Assembly (NCBI RefSeq): GCF_000379785.1
Contig: NZ_KB903682.1
Location: forward strand, 26,782-90,781
Reading direction: 5' to 3'
Origin: Gallibacterium anatis DSM 16844 = F 149
GTDB lineage: Bacteria; Pseudomonadota; Gammaproteobacteria; Enterobacterales; Pasteurellaceae
Length of the DNA: 64,000 bases
Below are positions 19,472 to 28,040 of the stretch, piece by piece. Below the pieces are notes generated by a model. It did no database searches. It saw only the letters and a list, made by a program, of their open reading frames with translations, and had not been told where the DNA came from. A program made the translations under genes and the position numbers. Positions within the stretch are counted from its first letter, which is position 1. Every line of letters starts with the position of its first letter.

Positions 19472-21046
19472 TTACACGCCCTGTTCTTTTGCAATCAATA
19501 ACACCTTTGAAAATAAACGGCGGAATAACAACGGGATAAATTGTGTTCCGTGTTTTTCCACTTCTCTTACAATCGCCAGTGCCAGATCCGGTTTGGAAGT
19601 ATTTTGGATCGCACGCTGAATAATCTGTGATTTATTAAATTTATGATGTCGCGGCAGCCGAGCCAAACGCTTAAAAACATTATCAAAGCCATTATCGAAA
19701 AAATAATGCTCAATATCTTTTCGTGGCAACAGCGTTATTTTGTCCAAATAATGCTCATTTTCGCGCAATAACTCGGTCGCAATCGCCGCATATTTATGCC
19801 CGGCATCGTCACCGTCTGTCAGCATATGCCACTCAATCCCCATTAAATTGGCATATTTTATCAGCGGACGAATGCCGCATTGCGCAAATTCAACAATCCG
19901 TACACCCTCATTTTCAAGATTAAGATCCAAAATTCGTGCCAACTCATTTAAGATCCACACTTCAGTTTCGCCTTCAACAAAAATCCAAACACGCGAAAAC
20001 AACGCCAAACAGCGATTATAGTGAATATGAAAAGTCAAGCGGCGAATATCCACTTTACCAAGATCGTGCCGATCCAGTTGATACGCCTGAATACGCTCAA
20101 CGCCTCGCTCTAATCGACAAATAGAGTGCAAAGGAACGTGTGCCAATAATTCCACTGAATTGGTCGTCATTAAACGTTGCAATGGAATATAGTTGACTAA
20201 CTCCCACATAATTGACATTAAGCGCGGATGCAAGCGTGATTCCGGATCTTCAAACAGAATGATCGGATTGCTCACTTGCGAAAACAGACTTTTGTCATCC
20301 GGCAAAAAATGTTTCACAAGATAGACAAAAAAATAACGTTTTAAGTTCTCATCGCCAACTCGCAACTGTTCCGCCAATTTTTTTGCCTTTTGCCATAAAA
20401 TGCTGGTATCTCCAACCACTGCCAGCCGTTCATTTTCGGGAATAAAGTAATAACGCAACAAGGACATCACTGCCGCAAATTGATCCAAAATTTCCGGCGC
20501 TAATTTTTTGCTTACTTTTACCGCCTGTAATTGCAATGGATGTTGTTGCAAACGCGCATCGCGGAAACGGTAAATCGTATGCCGTTGAATTAAACGACAA
20601 ACCAATTTTTGTTGTTGCGCCGCTTCCAGCGGCAAAATATTGCCCTGCCCATCAATAAAGGTGTAGCTCGTGCTAATTTCGCCATTTTCTTGTGCTTCGG
20701 CAAAAACGCGCAAATAAATTCGGTAATAACCGTCATCGTTCGATATCGCTACCGGATGCAAAAAATGGTGCATTTGTTGTTTTAACTCTTGCGGCTGTGA
20801 TTCACTGAAGGTAAAGAGCAAATTGATGGAAGTGGCAGATTTCATTTCAGTCTGACTTGATCGAAAAAAATCTTCTGCTTGAAATTGATAGGGTTGAGCC
20901 TCTTTATTAAAAACCAAACTCAATAAATCCAACAGACTTGATTTCCCCCACGCATTCTCGCCAATCAACACCATATTGGAACGCAGCTGAAAAGAGAGCC
21001 GATGAATACCGCGAAAGCCGACAATTTCAATCTGTTTAAGATACAT
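19472..21046 (-). CDS. ybjD: OLD-family ATP-dependent nuclease-like protein, YbjD type
   Basis: This 524-residue protein combines an SMC/ABC-type ATPase with a C-terminal TOPRIM domain, the layout of overcoming-lysogenization-defect (OLD) proteins. Residues 1-45 contain VGFRGIHRLSF and the P-loop GENAWGKSSLLDLL. ILFEDPESRLHP is the D-loop/Walker B region. FVEGETEVWILNELAR (the TOPRIM Glu) and MLTDGDDAGHKYA (the TOPRIM Asp pair) lie in the second half. The sequence is close to E. coli YbjD. The ATG at 21046 is chosen because AGGA stands six bases upstream and the product starts like YbjD (MYLKQIEIVGFRG). It is divergent from lysO. Some OLD proteins act in phage defence, but this chromosomal, single-gene context gives no sign of that. 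Confidence 0.87.
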   Translation of the reverse strand: MYLKQIEIVGFRGIHRLSFQLRSNMVLIGENAWGKSSLLDLLSLVFNKEAQPYQFQAEDFFRSSQTEMKSATSINLLFTFSESQPQELKQQMHHFLHPVAISNDDGYYRIYLRVFAEAQENGEISTSYTFIDGQGNILPLEAAQQQKLVCRLIQRHTIYRFRDARLQQHPLQLQAVKVSKKLAPEILDQFAAVMSLLRYYFIPENERLAVVGDTSILWQKAKKLAEQLRVGDENLKRYFFVYLVKHFLPDDKSLFSQVSNPIILFEDPESRLHPRLMSIMWELVNYIPLQRLMTTNSVELLAHVPLHSICRLERGVERIQAYQLDRHDLGKVDIRRLTFHIHYNRCLALFSRVWIFVEGETEVWILNELARILDLNLENEGVRIVEFAQCGIRPLIKYANLMGIEWHMLTDGDDAGHKYAAIATELLRENEHYLDKITLLPRKDIEHYFFDNGFDNVFKRLARLPRHHKFNKSQIIQRAIQNTSKPDLALAIVREVEKHGTQFIPLLFRRLFSKVLLIAKEQGV

Positions 21047-21175
21047 AACTGATCCTACATCCTGATAAATATGCAATGTATCTTAGCACATTCCATCGCC
21101 TTTTATTTGACATTCCCCATTAATCCCTGATAATTATCGACTTTTATTTAATATCAAGACTGAATTATCATTTTT

Positions 21176-22084
21176 ATGTTAGAAAGTTTATCCATTGTAT
21201 TAGTGCCTCTGTTCTTAGGCTATTTAATTAAAAGTCACAACGTCACATTTATTCATTGGGTGAATAAAGCCATTATGTGGCTGCTGTTTTTAATTCTGTT
21301 TGTGATGGGGTGCTCGTTAGGTCAATTAGATGATTTAGCGAGAACCTTGCCTAATATAGCGTTCAAAGCCGCCGTATTCAGCCTTGTTATCCACGGTTTA
21401 AATATTCTCTGTTTAATGCTATACGATAAACGCTATCCTGTATCAACTTTAAACTCACAAAAGCAAATGCCTTCCCGTTTGAAGATGATTTTAGACTCAG
21501 CAAAAATGTGCAGTATGGTCGTTTTCGGTTTTGTGGTCGGTTTTTTCGGCAAAGCCTATTTCACTGTGCCGCACGGTTCCAGCACCTATGTTCTCATCGT
21601 TTTGATTTTCTTGGTCGGCATTCAACTACGCAACAGTGGCATTAATTTGCGACAAGTGTTCTTTAATAAACACGGTATTGCGATTTCCATTTTACTGACA
21701 CTGAGTTCTTTATGTGGCGGTATCTTATCGGCATTATTGTTACAACTGCCTATGTCACAAGGTTTGGCAGTCTCTTCCGGAATGGGCTGGTATTCATTAT
21801 CAAGCGTTTTATTAAATGATACTTGGGGACCGATTTGGGGAAGTATCGCTTTCTTCAACGATTTATCACGAGAAATCGCAAGTCTGTTTTTGATTCCGTT
21901 ATTTATGCACCATTTCCGCGCCACTGCTGTCGGGCTTGCCGGTGCAACTGCACTGGACTGCACTCTACCGATTATTCAACGTGCCGGCGGCATTGAAGCG
22001 GTACCGCTTGCCATCAGTTTCGGATTTATTATTAATCTTGTCGTCCCGGTGCTATTGGTCTTTTTTATTAGTATTCCGCTTTAA
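21176..22084 (+). CDS. lysO: L-lysine exporter LysO (YbjE)
   Basis: LysO exports lysine, and the toxic analogue thialysine, across the inner membrane. The 302-residue protein is strongly hydrophobic, with about eight membrane segments. It carries the family features MGCSLGQLDDL, DSAKMCSMVVFGFVVG, GMGWYSLSSVLL and ALDCTLPIIQRAGG. It is transcribed away from ybjD; in E. coli ybjE and ybjD are also near neighbours, separated by aqpZ, so the pairing is old. A strong bidirectional terminator follows. Confidence 0.9.
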   Translation: MLESLSIVLVPLFLGYLIKSHNVTFIHWVNKAIMWLLFLILFVMGCSLGQLDDLARTLPNIAFKAAVFSLVIHGLNILCLMLYDKRYPVSTLNSQKQMPSRLKMILDSAKMCSMVVFGFVVGFFGKAYFTVPHGSSTYVLIVLIFLVGIQLRNSGINLRQVFFNKHGIAISILLTLSSLCGGILSALLLQLPMSQGLAVSSGMGWYSLSSVLLNDTWGPIWGSIAFFNDLSREIASLFLIPLFMHHFRATAVGLAGATALDCTLPIIQRAGGIEAVPLAISFGFIINLVVPVLLVFFISIPL

Positions 22085-22112
22085 TGCTGTTCATCATACT
22101 TTTTACACCAAC

Positions 22113-22142
22113 AAAAAATCTGCCACTAACGGCAGATTTTTT
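22113..22142. terminator. Bidirectional terminator between lysO and the AI-2E-family gene
   Basis: AAAAAATCTGCC (22113-22124) and GGCAGATTTTTT (22131-22142) are perfect inverted arms with a 6-base loop. They give a T run on both strands between two convergent genes. Confidence 0.92.
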
Positions 22143-22159
22143 CTAAATTTAAAGCAAGT

Positions 22160-23203
22160 TTACTCTCGTCCATCACCTAATAAATAGGCATATTTTTTAG
22201 TATTTTCGCTCGATTCCAACGCAATTTTCACTGCCATTGTCAGTGGCACTGAGAGTAACATTCCCACTGAACCGAGAAGCCAACCCCAAAAAATCAATGA
22301 GATAAAAACCACCAAAGTAGACAAGCCTAACGTTCTTCCCATCAAACGTGGCTCAATAATGTTGCCTATAATCATATTGATCACTAAAAAGGCGATTGCG
22401 ACCAATAAGCCATCACTGTAACCGTTTAAAATCAATGCCTGCACCACAACCGGAATTGCCGCTAAAACGGAACCGATATTAGGAATATAGTTAAACAAAA
22501 AGGCAACCGTTCCCCAAAGCACCGCATACTGTATGTCCAATATTGCCAACGCCGCCCATACCAAGACTCCGGTTAGCAAACTGACAAAAGTCTTAATTGC
22601 CAAATAACTGATCACGCTGCTTAACACTCGTTGAATATTCTCCAGCTCTTTTCTCTCCTGCTTATTTTGGAAAAAAATTGTCAGTTTTTGTTTCATACTC
22701 GGTGCTTCAAACAGCATAAACACCACAATTAACAACAACACAAAACCATTGGTAATCACACCGGAAATGCCGGTTAAAAGACGGCGGATCAGTCCCATAA
22801 TAATATTCGGATCAAGATGTTCCTCAACAATGGTTTTAGGTAAAAAACGATATAAATCAAAACGATCCATAATTGCTGCCAAACCGGCAATACGTTGTGC
22901 CAGCAGTTGTTTATAAGTCGGAATGGAAGCGGAAAATTCATTTACCGCAGTACCGACCAAACCGGCGAAAAACGTCAACGCAATCACGATTAAGCCTAAC
23001 AAAGCAATAACCGCCAACCACAACGGCACTTTTAATTTGACTAAAAAATTGATTAACGGCGTACAGACAATGGCTAAGAAAAGTGCCAACAAAAACGGCA
23101 CAATAATTTCAACGGCAGATTTAATTCCCGCTAAAATAATAACCAGACAAGCCAGTATAATAATGACATTTTTAACATTGCTCTTGGCAACATTGGTTTC
23201 CAT
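22160..23203 (-). CDS. AI-2E family transporter (TqsA-like)
   Basis: The 347-residue inner-membrane protein belongs to the AI-2E/PerM family. It has paired N-terminal hydrophobic segments (IIILACLVIILAGIKSAVEI and the segment after it) and a soluble amphipathic stretch at about 85-150. The conserved C-terminal signature follows: FNYIPNIGSVLAAIP, then NIIEPRLMGRTLGLSTL. E. coli TqsA affects autoinducer-2 export; other members export sodium or unknown solutes, so the substrate is open. It is divergent from folX with about 70 bp between starts. Confidence 0.82.
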   Translation of the reverse strand: METNVAKSNVKNVIIILACLVIILAGIKSAVEIIVPFLLALFLAIVCTPLINFLVKLKVPLWLAVIALLGLIVIALTFFAGLVGTAVNEFSASIPTYKQLLAQRIAGLAAIMDRFDLYRFLPKTIVEEHLDPNIIMGLIRRLLTGISGVITNGFVLLLIVVFMLFEAPSMKQKLTIFFQNKQERKELENIQRVLSSVISYLAIKTFVSLLTGVLVWAALAILDIQYAVLWGTVAFLFNYIPNIGSVLAAIPVVVQALILNGYSDGLLVAIAFLVINMIIGNIIEPRLMGRTLGLSTLVVFISLIFWGWLLGSVGMLLSVPLTMAVKIALESSENTKKYAYLLGDGRE

Positions 23204-23235
23204 AGAATTTCCTGTTCAATCTTAATTTCAAACTG

Positions 23236-23274
23236 GGCTATAATAGCAAAAAAGCAATGCTATAAGGAGGTATA
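23236..23274 (+). promoter_or_regulatory. folX -10 element and strong ribosome site
   Basis: TATAAT starts at about 23237 and a near-perfect AAGGAGGT stands just before the ATG at 23275. The expression signals are intact even though the gene carries a stop. Confidence 0.6.
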
Positions 23275-23646
23275 ATGCCAATTATTAATTCAGCCGTGAT
23301 TACAATCCGCGATCTACGTTTACGCACATTTATTGGAATTAAAGAGGAAGAAATTAACAATAAACAGGATGTTGTGCTGCAAATTCAGCTCGGTTATAAC
23401 TGCGAAAAAGCCAGTTTAAGCGACAATGTGGAAGATGCGTTGAATTATCGTACTATCACCAAAAAAGTGATTCATTATGTCGAAACGCATAAATTCTCCT
23501 TGTTGGAACGAATGGTGCGTGAAGTGTTGGAAATTATTGCTGAACCGTAAGCGGTAGAATGGGCGGAAGTGGAAATTGCAAAACCTTTTGCGTTGCGTTA
23601 TGCCGATTCGGTGTCATTACGTTTGCGCTATGAACGGAATGCCTGA
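23275..23646 (+). pseudogene. folX: Dihydroneopterin triphosphate 2'-epimerase, interrupted by an in-frame stop
   Basis: The first 91 codons are close to E. coli FolX (LRLRTFIGIKEEEINN, DALNYRTITK, KFSLLERMVREVLEI). A TAA at 23548-23550 then stops translation. The same frame continues open for 31 codons to a TGA at 23644-23646. That stretch encodes the missing C-terminus (WAEVEIAKPFALRYADSVSLRLRYER), including the conserved Lys of this enzyme fold. There is no frameshift: one substitution, for example CAA to TAA, explains it. The truncated 91-residue product would lack the last strand and the catalytic Lys. It is most likely a recent pseudogene; a sequencing error or readthrough cannot be excluded. 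FolX epimerises dihydroneopterin triphosphate, a non-essential side reaction, so loss is tolerable. Confidence 0.85.
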
Positions 23647-23675
23647 TAGAACTAAAAAATTCTCTAATATTATTG

Positions 23676-23732
23676 ATCTGCACCGCTAAAGTTGAACTTA
23701 TTATCCAACACACAGAGGTGCAGATTTTTTTT
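23676..23732 (+). repeat. Hairpin repeat element, copy A (acts as folX terminator)
   Basis: ATCTGCACC (23676-23684) pairs with GGTGCAGAT (23717-23725), and an inner GTTGAA / TCCAAC pair sits between them. A run of eight T follows on the plus strand. Its sequence is nearly the same as the element at 32220-32273 read on the opposite strand, differing by a few substitutions and a 2-base indel. It lies between convergent folX and uspA. Confidence 0.8.
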
Positions 23733-23739
23733 CGATTAA

Positions 23740-24168
23740 CTAACGCAAAATCAAAATCGGTTTTTCACTGAAACGTGCGACTTTGACCGTATTAGAGCTT
23801 AACCCCGGTTTGCCCGGTTTGGTTGCCATCATAATAATCAAATCGATCTCTTTTTGTTGTGCGATCGTGTTTATTTCTTCGTAAACGGTGCCGTGCGCTA
23901 CGATATGCTGCACTTTACGATCCGCCGGGAAATTTTCTTGAGTAAAATCGTGCAAGCGTTTGTTGGCTTCTGCCAGCACATCTTTGTCAAAATTGCGAGG
24001 CAACAGCGAAGAAACAAAACTGTTTTCCAACGGCGGCACAATGCTGACAATCCGCAACACGGCATCAGGATTGCCTTCGGTCATCGCTAAGGCGGTTTTC
24101 ACCGCCTTTTTTGCTCCCTCTAAATGACTCAAATCTACTGCGATTAAAATTTTATTAAATAACTGCAT
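23740..24168 (-). CDS. Universal stress protein of the TRAP operon
   Basis: This 142-residue UspA-fold protein opens with ILIAVDLSHLEGAKKAVKTAL. It has the C-terminal nucleotide-binding signature spread over GLSSNTVKVARFSEKPILILR, although the usual G-2x-G-9x-G(S/T) is only loosely kept. It starts on the base after the DctQM stop, so it is the last gene of the TRAP-TAXI operon. UspA proteins joined to TRAP operons (for example TeaD) bind ATP and tune uptake. A regulatory role here is inferred from that precedent. The repeat-type hairpin lies just downstream. Confidence 0.85.
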   Translation of the reverse strand: MQLFNKILIAVDLSHLEGAKKAVKTALAMTEGNPDAVLRIVSIVPPLENSFVSSLLPRNFDKDVLAEANKRLHDFTQENFPADRKVQHIVAHGTVYEEINTIAQQKEIDLIIMMATKPGKPGLSSNTVKVARFSEKPILILR

Positions 24169-26820
24169 CTATTTTCCCTCCGCAAATTTACGACGACGCT
24201 GATTCCACGCTAACAAGGTTAAAATCAACAACGCCGGAATAAACATCCATTCTTTATTAAGTGCACCTTTCAACGGTAACGATACATCTAAAATCACCTG
24301 ATCCCAATTAAGGTTAGCTTTCGCCGCCGGGGAGTCGATCTCAACGTTATCAATTAAGATTTTCTTAATTTGCTCACCGTTCACCTCAATTTGTTCATCT
24401 GTTGGCAATAAAGTTAAACCCATCTTCTGCACCCGTTCTTCACCGCTCTCTCCTGCCGGTACTTTTAATTCAGCAAAGAATTCTATCGGTTTACCGTAAG
24501 GATTTACGCCGGAAACTTTCAGTGTCAATGGCTCACCAATCGGTGCGTGTGCCACTTCCTCAATTAAATGTTCCGGTTGAATATGACGTTGGCTTGGTGA
24601 TACATATTCCATAAAGAAGCCCGGTCTGAACAACATAAAGGCAATCAGCAACAGCACGATGGTTTCCCACCATTTATTTTTGGTCATAAACCAGCCCATT
24701 GTTGCCGCAGTAAACACCATCATTGCAATCGTTGCCACAAAGAAAATCAGCACGCCGTGGAAAAGGTCGACATTCAACAATAACAAATCAGTATTGAAAA
24801 TAAACAGGAACGGCAACAATGCGGTACGCATACTGTAGAAGAACGCCACCATACCGGTTTTAATCGGATTACCGCCGGAAACTGCGGCTGCGGCAAATGA
24901 TGCCAACCCGACCGGTGGAGTCACATCCGCCATAATCCCAAAGTAAAACACGAATAAGTGGATAGCGATCAATGGCACAATTAATCCATTTTGGCGACCG
25001 ACTTCCAAAATAACGCCAGCCATTAAGGAAGAAACCACAATATAGTTGGCGGTGGTAGGTAATCCCATTCCAAGAATCAAGCTGAAACCGGCAACCAAAA
25101 TCAACATCAATAGGATATTTCCCATTGATAACAGCTCGATAATGCCGGATAACTGCACACCGAAACCGGTTAATGCCACTACGCCAACGATAATACCGGC
25201 AGTTGCAGTAGCAATACCGATACCGATCATATTTCTTGCGCCGGTTTCCAAACCGTTAATTAATTCTTGCCAGCCCTGTTTGAAACTTTTTGCTAAATCG
25301 CCCTGTTTACGGAAATAAGCCAATAATGGACGCTGTGTTAATAAAATCACAGTTAACGCCATTGTGCCCCAGAAAGCGGATAAGCCCGGTGACAAACGTT
25401 CTACCATCAAACACCAAATTAAAATCACAACAGGTAACAAGAAATGCAACCCGGCATTAACAGTAGGTTTCGCCTTTGGTAACACCACCACTTCCTGATT
25501 CGGATCATCAACTTCAAGATCCGGGAAGGTAGAAACACGGTATAGCAACAACACATAGATAACCGCCAACAACAAGCAAACAATGGCAAAAGCAAAATCA
25601 GGCGTTACCACTTTTAACCAACCTAAGCCGAATTTCACGGCAAAATAGAGTAGGCAGATAATAATGAAAGTGGACAATGCTCTTAACACGGTAACCACCC
25701 ACGGTTTTGCGACATCTTGACGTGGCAACCCTTGCAAATTCAATTTGCACGCTTCCAAATGCACGATATAAACCAATGCGATATAAGAGATTACCGCCGG
25801 TAAGAAAGCGTGTGTGATGAGCTCGTTATATGGCATATTGATATATTCGATCATCAAAAATGCGGCAGCACCCATTACCGGTGGCATAATCTGCCCATTT
25901 ACCGAAGATGCTACTTCAACCGCACCGGCTTTCTCTGCCGAAAAGCCAACACGTTTCATCATTGGAATGGTAAATGTTCCGGTAGTTACCACATTGGCAA
26001 TTGATGAACCGGAAATTAAGCCGGTTAACCCTGAAGCCACAACGGCGGCTTTCGCCGGACCACCACGTAAATGCCCTAAATAAGCAAAAGCGGTTTTAAT
26101 AAAATAGTTACCTGCTCCGGCTTTATCCAATAATGCGCCGAATAGAACAAACAGGAACACATATTTCGTTGATACTCCGAGTGCTACACCGAATACACCT
26201 TCGGTAGTGACCCATTGTTGATTGATAATGTGCGATAGTGTTCCGGTTCTGTGGCTTACCAACCAACTGCTCGGGAAGAATTGACCGAAATAGTTATAAA
26301 GCAGAAATACAACGGCAATCACCACCAATGGCAAACCTAAACTGCGGCGTGTGCCTTCCAACAATAACAAGATACCGATAATTCCCACCACAATATCTTG
26401 TAGATTAGGTGCGCCGAAACGATTAACCAACTCATTGTAAAAAATGATCGGATAAAGGCATAACACTGCGCCCACAACGGCAAAAATCCAGTCAAGCACC
26501 GGAATATGCTGCTTCGGCGAACGTTTAAACGCCGGGTAAGATAAATAAGCTAAGAAAATAGCAAATGCTAAATGAATTGAACGTGCTTTGGTATCATCCA
26601 CCACCACATTCAATCCCCAGCCTAAACTTTTAATGCCTTCCTGTAACCAATACGGCAACGGTGAAGCGTAATAAATTTGAAATAATGACCAAGCGATTGC
26701 CGTCCAGATAATCACATATTTAGAGATACCGTAAGGATTGCGACCACCGCTATCATTTGAGGCGACCATATCCTGTAGATCTTCAATATCTACAGTTTGC
26801 TTTTTTATTGTTGAGGTCAT
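24169..26820 (-). CDS. TRAP transporter, fused small and large membrane subunits (TAXI type)
   Basis: The 883-residue inner-membrane protein is a fused DctQ-DctM TRAP permease of the TAXI subfamily. The N-terminal 170 residues hold the small-subunit helices. The large subunit follows, with GALLDKAGAGNYFI, GLISGSSIANVVTTGTFTIP, the QIMPPVMGAAAF motif and its inverted-repeat partner MGLPTTANYIVVSS with DVTPPVGLASFAAAA. After the core is a polar periplasmic stretch, then a last membrane helix ending in NQRRRKF. It works with the TAXI binding protein encoded upstream (86 bp gap) to import an organic anion using a sodium gradient. TAXI systems handle substrates such as glutamate or alpha-ketoglutarate in studied cases; the substrate here is unknown. 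Confidence 0.9.
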   Translation of the reverse strand: MTSTIKKQTVDIEDLQDMVASNDSGGRNPYGISKYVIIWTAIAWSLFQIYYASPLPYWLQEGIKSLGWGLNVVVDDTKARSIHLAFAIFLAYLSYPAFKRSPKQHIPVLDWIFAVVGAVLCLYPIIFYNELVNRFGAPNLQDIVVGIIGILLLLEGTRRSLGLPLVVIAVVFLLYNYFGQFFPSSWLVSHRTGTLSHIINQQWVTTEGVFGVALGVSTKYVFLFVLFGALLDKAGAGNYFIKTAFAYLGHLRGGPAKAAVVASGLTGLISGSSIANVVTTGTFTIPMMKRVGFSAEKAGAVEVASSVNGQIMPPVMGAAAFLMIEYINMPYNELITHAFLPAVISYIALVYIVHLEACKLNLQGLPRQDVAKPWVVTVLRALSTFIIICLLYFAVKFGLGWLKVVTPDFAFAIVCLLLAVIYVLLLYRVSTFPDLEVDDPNQEVVVLPKAKPTVNAGLHFLLPVVILIWCLMVERLSPGLSAFWGTMALTVILLTQRPLLAYFRKQGDLAKSFKQGWQELINGLETGARNMIGIGIATATAGIIVGVVALTGFGVQLSGIIELLSMGNILLMLILVAGFSLILGMGLPTTANYIVVSSLMAGVILEVGRQNGLIVPLIAIHLFVFYFGIMADVTPPVGLASFAAAAVSGGNPIKTGMVAFFYSMRTALLPFLFIFNTDLLLLNVDLFHGVLIFFVATIAMMVFTAATMGWFMTKNKWWETIVLLLIAFMLFRPGFFMEYVSPSQRHIQPEHLIEEVAHAPIGEPLTLKVSGVNPYGKPIEFFAELKVPAGESGEERVQKMGLTLLPTDEQIEVNGEQIKKILIDNVEIDSPAAKANLNWDQVILDVSLPLKGALNKEWMFIPALLILTLLAWNQRRRKFAEGK

Positions 26821-26906
26821 TCAATCTCTCCTAAAATCAAAACCCAAAACCGAAAAAAGGCAGGAAAACTTCCTGCCTTCAAAATCCAATAGTTGATGAG
26901 AGGCGC

Positions 26907-27866
26907 TTACATCCAACCGCGCTCTTTATAATATTTCACTGCACCTTCGTGTAACGGCGCGGATAATGCATTTTTGATCATATCCTGTTCTTTCAAGTTA
27001 GCGAATGCAGGATGTAAACGTTTGAAACGATCAAAATTATCAAACACCGCTTTCACAACATCATAAACCACTTCAGGTGACACATCGGTTGATGAAACCA
27101 AAGTTGCATAAACCCCGAAAGTATCGACCGGCTGATCGGAACCTTTATAAAGTCCGCCCGGAATAACCGCTTTCGCATAATATGGATTATCTGCAACCAA
27201 TTTATCAATCGCAGGACCTGTTACCGGCACCAAATGTGCATCACAAGACGCAGCTGCTTCTTTTAATGCACCGTTCGGGTGGCCGACGTTATAAGTGATA
27301 GCATCTAAGTTATTGTCACACATTACCGAAGCCATTTCTGCCGGTTTTAACTCAGATGCCACTTTAAATACAGAATCATCCCAACCTTTTGCTTTAAGAA
27401 TAACGTTCATTGTGGCACGCGTACCTGAACCCGGATCACCAACATTGACACGTTTACCTTTCAAATCATCAAAACTTTTGATACCTGAATCATCACGAGC
27501 CATTACAGTAAACGGTTCTGGATGAATTGAGAATACGGCTCTTAATTTTTCATTCTTCTTGCCTTCAAATGAACTTGTGCCGTTATAAGCGTGATATTGC
27601 CAGTCAGACTGCGCAATTCCCATATCCAATTGTTTATTGGCAATACCATTGAGGTTTGCAACAGAAGCACCGGTTGATGGTGCATTACATTTTAAACCGG
27701 TTTTTGCAGTATCACGGTTCACTAATTGACAAATAGATTGACCGACAACGTAATAAACACCGGTTTGCCCACCAGTACCGATAGTAACGAACTTATCTTC
27801 CGCCATCACGGATGCGGAAGTCATCATTAAACCGGTAACCATCCCTAATTTAAATAATTTTTTCAT
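26907..27866 (-). CDS. TAXI-family TRAP solute-binding protein
   Basis: The 319-residue periplasmic protein has a signal peptide (MKKLFKLGMVTGLMMTSASVMA, cut after the last Ala) and the TAXI-family opening TIGTGGQTGVYYVVG. It continues with CNAPSTGASVANLNGI, DDLKGKRVNVGDPGSGTRATM and KERGW at the C-terminus. It captures the substrate and delivers it to the fused permease downstream. Four cysteines are in the mature protein (CQLVNRD, LKCNAP, VMCDNN, ASCDAH), enough for two disulfides. A promoter is visible upstream. The ATG at 27866 has GAGGA upstream. Confidence 0.9.
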   Translation of the reverse strand: MKKLFKLGMVTGLMMTSASVMAEDKFVTIGTGGQTGVYYVVGQSICQLVNRDTAKTGLKCNAPSTGASVANLNGIANKQLDMGIAQSDWQYHAYNGTSSFEGKKNEKLRAVFSIHPEPFTVMARDDSGIKSFDDLKGKRVNVGDPGSGTRATMNVILKAKGWDDSVFKVASELKPAEMASVMCDNNLDAITYNVGHPNGALKEAAASCDAHLVPVTGPAIDKLVADNPYYAKAVIPGGLYKGSDQPVDTFGVYATLVSSTDVSPEVVYDVVKAVFDNFDRFKRLHPAFANLKEQDMIKNALSAPLHEGAVKYYKERGWM

Positions 27867-27914
27867 TGTTGTTCCTCTTTAGTAAAAAGGCGAGATATTA
27901 TGTTTGCTCATTCA

Positions 27915-27966
27915 GGTCTTTGACCGAAGACCCATAAGATATACAAGACATCTCAACGATTTGCAA
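27915..27966 (-). promoter_or_regulatory. Promoter and leader hairpin of the TRAP-TAXI operon
   Basis: On the minus strand TTGCAA (27961-27966) lies 17 bp before TATATC (27938-27943). Just downstream, GGTCTT (27915-27920) and AAGACC (27927-27932) form a short hairpin in the leader, with an overlapping GGTC-GACC alternative. Confidence 0.5.
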
Positions 27967-28040
27967 TAATCAATATTAATTTTTTGTGAAAAATTGAAGA
28001 AATATCACAAAATTTTCACGATTTATTTGCTTATAAAGTG

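Noticed and set aside
24169..26820. The fused TRAP subunits as a novel gene fusion
   Set aside because: Fused DctQ-DctM permeases are normal for TAXI-type TRAP systems, so it is not unusual.
27967..28040. CRP site before the TAXI gene (TTTTGTGA ... TCACAAAA)
   Set aside because: The half-sites are 15 bases apart rather than 6, so it is not a normal CRP site.
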